A DNA stretch of 5,835 nt from DHVE2 group archaeon. Lineage in GTDB: Archaea; Thermoplasmatota; Thermoplasmata; Thermoplasmatales; Aciduliprofundaceae. The position numbers and the translations under genes were made by a program. Shown piece by piece: positions 1-5,086 of this stretch. Positions within the stretch are counted from its first letter, which is position 1; every line of letters starts with the position of its first letter. The stretch spans positions 1 through 5,835 of the forward strand of contig JALWEL010000009.1 of NCBI GenBank assembly GCA_027014065.1. Direction: 5' to 3'. The notes below the pieces were generated by a model. The model searched no databases. It was given only the letters and a program-made list of their open reading frames with translations, and had not been told where the DNA came from.

Positions 1-1732
1 CTAAGGCCCTGATCTCCTCTTCCAACTTTTTCTCGATCTTTTTGAACTCTTCCTGATAATTCTCGTTCGGAATTCTGCCCATGTAGGCGATATCTTCTTT
101 CACGGCTAATTTTCTTATCTTCTCCACGCTCACGCCCTTGCCAACGGCCTCCGTTGATAGATGATGGAATTTAAGGATTATGCGGAGCATGTCGTATTGC
201 TTCGTGGATGGGCAATAGGTATCAACTTCGTGGAACGCATTTTGCTGCAGGAAATCTTCTCTTAGGGAACGAGCTGTCTCCAGTAGAACCTGCTCCCTAT
301 CTGGCAGGGCATCCGGGCCAACCAATTGCACTATTTCCTGCAATTCCGCTTCTCTCTGCAGTATACCCATCGCCTCCTTCCTCAATTCGTACCAGTCCTT
401 CGCGACGTTCTTCTCCCACCAGCCGCGCACAGTATTCAGATACAGCGAGTATGAGCGGAGCCAGTTAATCGACGGAAAGTGCCTCTTGTGCGCGAGGTCC
501 GCGTCCAGAGCCCAGAATACCTTCACGATACGCAGGGTGTTCTGTGTCACAGGCTCGCTGAAATCTCCACCTGGAGGGGAAACCGCACCCACAACGGTGA
601 CGGATCCTTTCTTATCTTCTTTTCCGAGCACTCTCACATAGCCGGCGCGCTCGTAGAATTCAGCTAAACGAGATGCTAAATATGCGGGATAACCTTCCTC
701 GCCGGGCATCTCTTCCAATCGACCGGATATTTCTCTCAGTGCCTCGGCCCAGCGCGAGGTGGAATCTGCCATGAGGGCGACGTTGTATCCCATGTCGCGG
801 AAGTACTCGGCGATAGTGATTCCCGTGTAAATACTTGCTTCCCTCGCGGCCACGGGCATGTTGGATGTGTTCGCTATGAGAATAGTTCTGTTCATGAGCG
901 GCTCCCCGGTCTTCGGATCTTTAAGCTTGGGAAAATCTTCTAACACTTCGGTCATCTCATTTCCCCTTTCTCCGCATCCCACATAGACGATTACCTCGGC
1001 GTCGCTCCATTTCGCCAGCTGGTGCTGCGTAACCGTCTTTCCAGTTCCGAAGCCTCCGGGAATTGCCGCGGCTCCTCCCTTTGCGATTGGGAAGAAAGTA
1101 TCCAAAACTCTCTGACCTGTAACCAGCAACTCCGTCGGGTCCAATTTCTCTTTAAATGGTCTTTGCTTTCTCACGGGCCAGCGCTGGTACATCTTCACCT
1201 CTTTGTTGTTCACCTTCGCAACCACTTCGTCTATTGTGTAATCTCCCTCCTCGACGATGAAAGTTATTTTCCCCTCAACCTCGGGAGGAACCATGATCCT
1301 GTGCTCCAACAAATTGGTTTCTTGGACTACGCCTATTATATCTCCACCGGTGACTTCATCTCCAACTTTTACCTTAGGCACGAAATGCCATTTTTTGTTG
1401 AAATCCAGAGGGGACACGTTGGCTCCTCTCTTTATGAAGTCGCCCATGGCCTCCTTAATATCTGGAAGGGGCCTCTGTATTCCGTCGTAAATCATGCTTA
1501 TGATTCCGGGACCCAAGAGAACGGAAAGCGGGGCGCCCGTTCTTTCCACCTTTTCCCCGGGTTTTATGCCCGATGTTTCTTCATAGACCTGAATCGTGGC
1601 GTTGTCGCCCGATAACGCGATGATCTCTCCTATCAATCCTTCTTCGCCTACGCGAACCACTTCGTACATTTCGCTGCCCTTCATTCCGTCTGCAACCACG
1701 ACCGGTCCTGCAACTCTAATTATCTTTCCCAT
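1..1732 (-). CDS. atpA: A-type ATP synthase catalytic subunit A (3' end cut by window edge)
   Basis: This is the catalytic subunit of the A1 head, which forms an A3B3 hexamer with subunit B and makes or hydrolyses ATP on the cytoplasmic side. 577 codons are visible without a stop. The family is usually about 580-590 residues, so only a few codons should be missing at the left edge. The start MGKIIRVAGPVVVADGM is the typical beta-barrel opening. The A-specific non-homologous insert spans roughly residues 110-190 (WHFVP at 115, WPVR at 185). The P-loop GGFGTGKT is at 226-233, the catalytic glutamate is E255 in GCGERGNEM, Walker B VALMAD ends at D323, and SPPGGDFSEP starts at S385. No intein interrupts the P-loop, a frequent insertion site in this gene. 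The P-loop departs from the usual archaeal GPFGSGKT at two positions. The ATG at 1732 lies 5 bases after the atpF stop and follows a strong ribosome binding site. Confidence 0.98.
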   Translation of the reverse strand, partial: MGKIIRVAGPVVVADGMKGSEMYEVVRVGEEGLIGEIIALSGDNATIQVYEETSGIKPGEKVERTGAPLSVLLGPGIISMIYDGIQRPLPDIKEAMGDFIKRGANVSPLDFNKKWHFVPKVKVGDEVTGGDIIGVVQETNLLEHRIMVPPEVEGKITFIVEEGDYTIDEVVAKVNNKEVKMYQRWPVRKQRPFKEKLDPTELLVTGQRVLDTFFPIAKGGAAAIPGGFGTGKTVTQHQLAKWSDAEVIVYVGCGERGNEMTEVLEDFPKLKDPKTGEPLMNRTILIANTSNMPVAAREASIYTGITIAEYFRDMGYNVALMADSTSRWAEALREISGRLEEMPGEEGYPAYLASRLAEFYERAGYVRVLGKEDKKGSVTVVGAVSPPGGDFSEPVTQNTLRIVKVFWALDADLAHKRHFPSINWLRSYSLYLNTVRGWWEKNVAKDWYELRKEAMGILQREAELQEIVQLVGPDALPDREQVLLETARSLREDFLQQNAFHEVDTYCPSTKQYDMLRIILKFHHLSTEAVGKGVSVEKIRKLAVKEDIAYMGRIPNENYQEEFKKIEKKLEEEIRAL

Positions 1733-1737
1733 ATCTT

Positions 1738-1744
1738 TCACCTC
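1738..1744 (-). promoter_or_regulatory. Ribosome binding site of atpA
   Basis: GAGGTGA is a seven-base match to the archaeal anti-Shine-Dalgarno complement, 5 bases before the atpA ATG. Its last three bases are also the TGA stop of atpF, so termination on atpF and initiation on atpA share the same site and are probably translationally coupled. Confidence 0.85.
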
Positions 1745-2058
1745 TTCATCATATCTATTCCAATGGCTCTTCTTATCACATCTCTCATCGGATCTTCATA
1801 CTCCCCCTTCTCCCTGTGATCTGGAAGCTCTAAAATTACGGGATATATGCCCTTCTCGTTTCTCCACTCCTCGATATATTTTCTCAATTCCCGTGCGTAA
1901 CTTCTCTGAATTATGACTATTGCCACGTCTTCCAACTCTTTTACTATTTCTAAAACCTTTCTGGCCTGCCACGTGTCCGGGGCTTCGTAAACATCCTTGA
2001 CGCCTGCTAATTGAAATCCGGCGATGAAATCAATGTTTCCCACGGCTACGATTCTCAT
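1738..2058 (-). CDS. atpF: A-type ATP synthase subunit F (central stalk)
   Basis: This small central-stalk subunit binds subunit D and links the rotor to the catalytic head. At 106 residues it is close to the usual family length of about 100-110. The N-terminal half has the Rossmann-like pattern MRIVAVGNIDFIAGFQLAGV with the family GF.LAGV motif at 14-20, then a beta strand VAIVII at 45-50, PVILELPD at 73-80, and the C-terminal helix DPMRDVIRRAIGID at 89-102. The ATG overlaps the atpC stop as ATGA (4 bases). The AGGTG ribosome binding site lies at 2066-2070, 7 bases upstream and inside atpC. This is a weaker match than those before atpK, atpE and atpA, which suits a subunit present once per complex. 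Nothing in the protein is unusual. Confidence 0.96.
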   Translation of the reverse strand: MRIVAVGNIDFIAGFQLAGVKDVYEAPDTWQARKVLEIVKELEDVAIVIIQRSYARELRKYIEEWRNEKGIYPVILELPDHREKGEYEDPMRDVIRRAIGIDMMKR

Positions 2059-3143
2059 GAGGCAACACCTACCAGAACCTTCGATATTCTCTCTTTTGGC
2101 AGACCTTCAACGAAGCCCTTTATTATGGCTTTGAGGTTTCTCGCCTCGTATTCCTTGGAAATGAGGAACATCATTGCAGGGCCAGAAGATGTGGAGTAAA
2201 CCATGCCCAGCTCATTTGCCTTATCTAAAAGGAACCTGTCCAAAGCAAGTTCCACTTCGAAGGCGCTCTTCAAATCACGCAGGAAAGAGTAGCTTGTTCC
2301 ATCTAAATTGCCCAACATCTCCTCCATGCTTCTGGATTCTGCCAAGCTCTTCAATTTCCACGAGTCCAGCTCGTAACCATCTGGGATGATGTATTTTTCC
2401 ACATCCTCGTCTAAAGCGCGGCCTCGAACTAAGGTTTTGATGTTGAATACGTCCACCATTATTGCCATTATTTTCTCGATGGCTTCTCTGCTGTCCTCGT
2501 CCAGCATGCTCTTCGCTTCCACTAATTTCTCCATGACTATTTTATCTAAGGCCATGTCCACATCGCTCAGCTTTCCACTTTCGTTCCAAACATCGATTGC
2601 CTCTTTGAAGGGAGTGACATCCAAAGCGGCTATGGCATCTTCCACGCTGGTTGCCTCAACCATGTGGTTAATTATCAACTTGTTGATGTGCTTCCCCTCG
2701 TAGACCATCTCGTAAATTTTATCTTTCTTTATTCCAGCGTGCTTGGCGCGGAGTATTCTCTTCACTATGTTTGCATCGTATTTGAGCATGTAAACCTCGG
2801 AAAACTGCCTAACTCCCTCCGGGAGCATGGCTATTACCTCGTCCATCATCTTGATCATGGACTTTTCAATTTCTACGTCTCCTTTCTCTACGTCCTCCAC
2901 TTCGTACCCCTCTTTCTTTATTTCCGATATGACTTCGTTCACGCTGGTCATCTCTAACAGATGATTGATGTTCTCCTCGGTGGTGTACTTTGCGCTTATG
3001 GCGAATATTGTGGCGTTTGGACCCATGAACGAGGCTATGCTCAGAATCTTCCTGAGATAGCCCATGAATACAACTACCGCTATGAGAATTCCGATGAATG
3101 CCGCCGACAGGGCAATTAGTATTATGGTGTACGCGTCAAGCAT
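2055..3143 (-). CDS. atpC: A-type ATP synthase subunit C with an N-terminal membrane helix
   Basis: Subunit C is the funnel-shaped socket joining the central stalk (D, F) to the cytoplasmic face of the proteolipid ring. The body from about residue 42 is standard. It has the three-fold pseudo-repeat with signatures YDANIVKRILRAKHAGI (122-138), NIKTLVRGRALD (234-245) and KEYEARNLKAIIKG (330-343), the last followed by a GLPKERISKVLV tail. The odd part is residues 1-40: MLDA, a strongly hydrophobic segment at about 5-28, then LRK. Thermus subunit C is about 323 residues and soluble; this protein is 362, and the excess matches the extra helix. The start at 3143 overlaps atpE by 8 bases and has GAGGGAG just upstream. 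Starting at M40 would remove the helix but leave a gap of about 110 bases in an otherwise gapless operon, with no ribosome binding site. Function is certain; the role of the helix is unknown. Confidence 0.95.
   Translation of the reverse strand: MLDAYTIILIALSAAFIGILIAVVVFMGYLRKILSIASFMGPNATIFAISAKYTTEENINHLLEMTSVNEVISEIKKEGYEVEDVEKGDVEIEKSMIKMMDEVIAMLPEGVRQFSEVYMLKYDANIVKRILRAKHAGIKKDKIYEMVYEGKHINKLIINHMVEATSVEDAIAALDVTPFKEAIDVWNESGKLSDVDMALDKIVMEKLVEAKSMLDEDSREAIEKIMAIMVDVFNIKTLVRGRALDEDVEKYIIPDGYELDSWKLKSLAESRSMEEMLGNLDGTSYSFLRDLKSAFEVELALDRFLLDKANELGMVYSTSSGPAMMFLISKEYEARNLKAIIKGFVEGLPKERISKVLVGVAS
3060..3131 (-). other. Transmembrane helix of subunit C (residues about 5-28)
   Basis: Residues 5-28 run YTIILIALSAAFIGILIAVVVFMG with no charge, flanked by acidic MLDA before and LRK after. 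By the positive-inside rule the N-terminus is outside and the rest of the protein in the cytoplasm, which is the side where subunit C must sit. The length suits a single membrane span. It is not a plausible cleaved signal peptide: there is no basic n-region, and cleavage would export a rotor subunit that works inside. Confidence 0.85.
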
Positions 3144-3723
3144 ATTCTCCCTCGAACAGCTTCTCTACGATTTTTCTTCTTATTTCGTTTATTCTCCTCT
3201 CCACCAGAGCTTCTACGCTGTAATCAACGCTTCTCTCGCCGTCCTTGCTCTTGGCAATGATTCCCCCGTACTTCACCGCGCCCATCTCCACGCTCGCCTT
3301 CGGGGCGATATTGGAGACCAAAGCGCTCACCTTCGATTTGTCTTCGGGAATACACACTATGACGAATTCCTCGCCCAAAACGTTCTTTGCGTCTTCAATC
3401 ACTTTTTTGAGGTAATTCTCGTAATTCTCCGAAGTCCTAGCTTTATTCTTTATCTCGTTCACGACTTTGTTCATAATCTCTTCTCTCGCTTCTAGGAGCT
3501 CTCTCTTACCCTCTAAGTGTGCCCTCGATATGATTAAACTCTTGATTCCTTCTGCCTCTCTCTTTCCGTCGTGCTCGATTTTCTCCTTCTCACGATTCCA
3601 TCTCTCGTACTCTTCTTTCCTTATTTTTTCGATTTTTTTGTCCGTTTCCACCTTGAACTCGTTGAGCTTGAGTTCCACGTCTTCGTTGATTTTCTCTATT
3701 ATCCTTTCAACTGCATCGCTCAT
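3136..3723 (-). CDS. atpE: A-type ATP synthase subunit E (peripheral stalk)
   Basis: Subunit E pairs with subunit H (G in V-type naming) as the peripheral stalk that holds the A3B3 head still against subunit I. The protein has 195 residues from the chosen start, in the usual range. Residues 1 to about 90 are highly charged and helical (long coiled coil, rich in K, E and R). From about 95 comes the globular head-binding domain, with the family landmark GGIIAKSKDGERSVDYSVEAL at 153-173 and a closing helix RRKIVEKLFEGEYA. An in-frame ATG at 3744 would add seven residues (MCCEGDL) and overlap atpK by 11 bases. I prefer 3723 because AGGTGATC sits directly before it and the protein then opens with the usual helix MSDAVERIIEKI. 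Subunit H is not in this window. Confidence 0.95.
   Translation of the reverse strand: MSDAVERIIEKINEDVELKLNEFKVETDKKIEKIRKEEYERWNREKEKIEHDGKREAEGIKSLIISRAHLEGKRELLEAREEIMNKVVNEIKNKARTSENYENYLKKVIEDAKNVLGEEFVIVCIPEDKSKVSALVSNIAPKASVEMGAVKYGGIIAKSKDGERSVDYSVEALVERRINEIRRKIVEKLFEGEYA
3147..3153 (-). promoter_or_regulatory. Ribosome binding site of atpC, supporting the membrane-helix start
   Basis: GAGGGAG, with GAGG as the core match, lies inside the end of atpE, 6 bases (counted from GAGG) before the ATG at 3143. It is weaker than the sites of atpK, atpE and atpA. It still supports the upstream start, because neither M27 nor M40 of subunit C has a comparable site. Confidence 0.6.
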
Positions 3724-3725
3724 AA

Positions 3726-3733
3726 GATCACCT
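3726..3733 (-). promoter_or_regulatory. Ribosome binding site of atpE, deciding its start
   Basis: AGGTGATC is an eight-base match to the complement of the archaeal 16S 3' end. It fills most of the 10-base gap between the atpK stop (3734-3736) and the ATG at 3723. The alternative ATG at 3744 lies upstream of this site, so it cannot be the start the site serves. Confidence 0.85.
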
Positions 3734-5086
3734 TCACAGCACACCCAGAGCGAGCATTATCAATATGGCAATTAGCAATCCGAATATGGCGTATGTTTCG
3801 CTCATCACCGAAAGCACTATGGACCTCGTTCTCGTGGAAGGCTTTTTCACGTACGCGGCCGCGCCTGCTCCGGCGGTTATACCCTGACCTATACCGCTTA
3901 TTCCAGCGAGACCGACCGCGAAGCCGATACCTATTACTCCTATCCCAACGAGCATCGCCTGCGACGGAGCCATTGGCGGCAGGGATCCGGACATCAGGCC
4001 CATGCTCATTATGACGATTATCGCCGCTAAGAGAGCGTAGATTGATTGTGTTTCTGGTAGCACCGCGAAGATCATGGAGCTTGCGAATGCCTTCGGCTTT
4101 TGAGCTGTTGCCGCCGAACCGGAGGATGCGGCAATACCCTGACCTATTGCCGTTATACCACTCAGACCCATGCCTAAGCCGATACCCACCGCGGCCACGC
4201 CCATCGCGAGGGCGTAGGATGCACCCACGGTGTTATTGTGTATTATTGCTCCCATTCCCTGAAGGAGAAGAATCGCAACGAGCAAGCCGTAAATGGCCTG
4301 AGTTTCTGGAAGAACGGTGAACACGACGGCCTTACCCAAAGTTCCCTGCTTTCTAGTAACTCCTATTCCCGTTCCAGCCACTATACCCTGACCGATTGCG
4401 CTCAATCCTGCTATACCCACGGATAAACCTGCGCCTATGGCAATCAAACCTGCCCCAACGGGAATATCCGCGGCCGGATTTAATCCACCGGAGAAAGCGC
4501 CGGTGTACATAAGAATCAAAATTCCTATGAGCAATCCGTAAATACCCTGTGTCTGCGGGAACGCTTGGAATATAAATGCGGTCTTGAACCTATTTGCATC
4601 CTCCGCAATCGCGGACGCACCGCTGGCACCGGCGATACCCACACCAATGGCGGCGCCCATACCAGATGCGCCCACAGCGATACCCGCGCCTATGAGGGCG
4701 AGGGACATGCCCAGCGGGCCTTCATGAACCTTCACATTGTTTAGAGAATAAACCACATTATTTCCTTCTTTGACCGTTATATTGTAATTCCCTGAACTGC
4801 TAAATGAGATTTTCACGGGATTCCCGAAATATGTGTTTTGAGTCCCATCCTCGTTGTTTACTATGAGCCATGTGACATTGCTCGGAACTTGACCGCTATC
4901 CGTGGAATACTCAAATATGTACTCATTTCCTGCGATTAGTGTTGCCTTATCCAGCGCGGTAACCTGCATCTCATTTGAGTTCCATTTCCCCTCTTTCACG
5001 TTAACCGCTCCGAAAGCGGCACCGCTCACTATGAGCACTCCGCTCACCGCCATCATGAGCAACAGCATAAACAGCATTTTTTTCAT
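3734..5086 (-). CDS. atpK: A-type ATP synthase proteolipid (K/c) with four hairpins and a secreted beta domain
   Basis: This subunit forms the rotating membrane ring that carries H+ or Na+. Single-hairpin members are about 80 residues; this one is 450. Residues 1-26 are a signal peptide (KK, hydrophobic core, cleavage near AFG-A). Residues 27-122 form a beta-rich, Ig/PKD-like domain. Residues 124-450 are four hairpins (eight membrane helices) of internally repeated sequence. The outer-helix motifs are FPQTQ, LPETQ, LPETQ and MSETY, so carboxylates are at E261, E345 and E430, while hairpin 1 has Q178. The inner helices carry GQG at Q233, Q316 and Q401 but GVG (V149) in hairpin 1. Sequons at N70, N102 and N284 all fall on the predicted outer side. 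The start overlaps the atpI stop as ATGA and follows GGAGGTG. Proteolipid identity is certain, the Ig-like fold is judged from pattern only, and the coupling ion is not settled. Confidence 0.96.
   Translation of the reverse strand: MKKMLFMLLLMMAVSGVLIVSGAAFGAVNVKEGKWNSNEMQVTALDKATLIAGNEYIFEYSTDSGQVPSNVTWLIVNNEDGTQNTYFGNPVKISFSSSGNYNITVKEGNNVVYSLNNVKVHEGPLGMSLALIGAGIAVGASGMGAAIGVGIAGASGASAIAEDANRFKTAFIFQAFPQTQGIYGLLIGILILMYTGAFSGGLNPAADIPVGAGLIAIGAGLSVGIAGLSAIGQGIVAGTGIGVTRKQGTLGKAVVFTVLPETQAIYGLLVAILLLQGMGAIIHNNTVGASYALAMGVAAVGIGLGMGLSGITAIGQGIAASSGSAATAQKPKAFASSMIFAVLPETQSIYALLAAIIVIMSMGLMSGSLPPMAPSQAMLVGIGVIGIGFAVGLAGISGIGQGITAGAGAAAYVKKPSTRTRSIVLSVMSETYAIFGLLIAILIMLALGVL
3737..4717 (-). 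repeat. Four in-frame repeats encoding the proteolipid hairpins
   Basis: Four units of about 75-77 codons occur at roughly 4493-4717, 4244-4468, 3995-4225 and 3737-3967, with a period near 250 bases. Similarity is still visible in the DNA: plus-strand versions of ataccctgacc recur near 3880, 4134 and 4385, coding the I-G-Q-G-I stretch of hairpins 4, 3 and 2. Hairpin 1 is the most diverged unit. The units arose by internal duplication of a hairpin gene; they are coding and not a mobile or CRISPR array. Confidence 0.9.
4724..4969 (-). other. Ig/PKD-like extracytoplasmic domain of the proteolipid (residues about 40-121)
   Basis: The segment alternates short beta-strand-like runs with turns: YIFEYSTDSG, VTWLIVNNEDG, NPVKISFSSSGNYNITVKEG and VVYSLNNVKVHEG. 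A tryptophan strand, then an acidic turn, then SSSGNYNITVKEG near the end is the arrangement of PKD-type domains, where a G-x-Y-x-(I/V)-x-V strand is typical. It is hydrophilic, carries two N-glycosylation sequons (N70, N102), and lies between the signal peptide and membrane helix 1, so it should be outside the membrane. No proteolipid family feature accounts for it. The fold assignment is by pattern only. Confidence 0.65.
5009..5086 (-). other. Signal peptide of the proteolipid (residues 1-26)
   Basis: MKK is followed by an uncharged, methionine- and leucine-rich core to about residue 20, then SGAAFG-A as a likely signal peptidase I site. If it were not cleaved it would be an extra membrane helix with its N-terminus inside, and the following domain would still be outside. 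Confidence 0.85.

Noticed and set aside
1030..1060. Possible intein in the atpA P-loop
   Set aside because: The P-loop and its flanks are continuous with no extra sequence; this site is often occupied in archaeal homologues but is empty here.
1022..1615. Long plus-strand open frame of 197 codons
   Set aside because: It lies wholly antisense to atpA, whose minus-strand product has all catalytic motifs in one uninterrupted frame. The plus-strand translation shows no family features. The other plus-strand frames across the window are shadows in the same way.
3024..3065. Internal ATG codons (M27, M40) as the true start of subunit C, which would remove the membrane helix
   Set aside because: No ribosome binding site precedes them, and they would leave a gap of about 80-110 bases in an operon that otherwise has overlaps or gaps of 10 bases or fewer.
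3721..3744. Upstream ATG at 3744 as the start of subunit E
   Set aside because: It precedes the strong AGGTGATC site, overlaps atpK by 11 bases, and adds MCCEGDL, which does not look like subunit E. The ATG at 3723 is better placed.
3880..4400. Recurring ataccctgacc-type DNA repeats as a CRISPR or regulatory repeat array
   Set aside because: They fall in frame at the same place in consecutive hairpins and encode the conserved I-G-Q-G-I stretch, so they are products of domain duplication.
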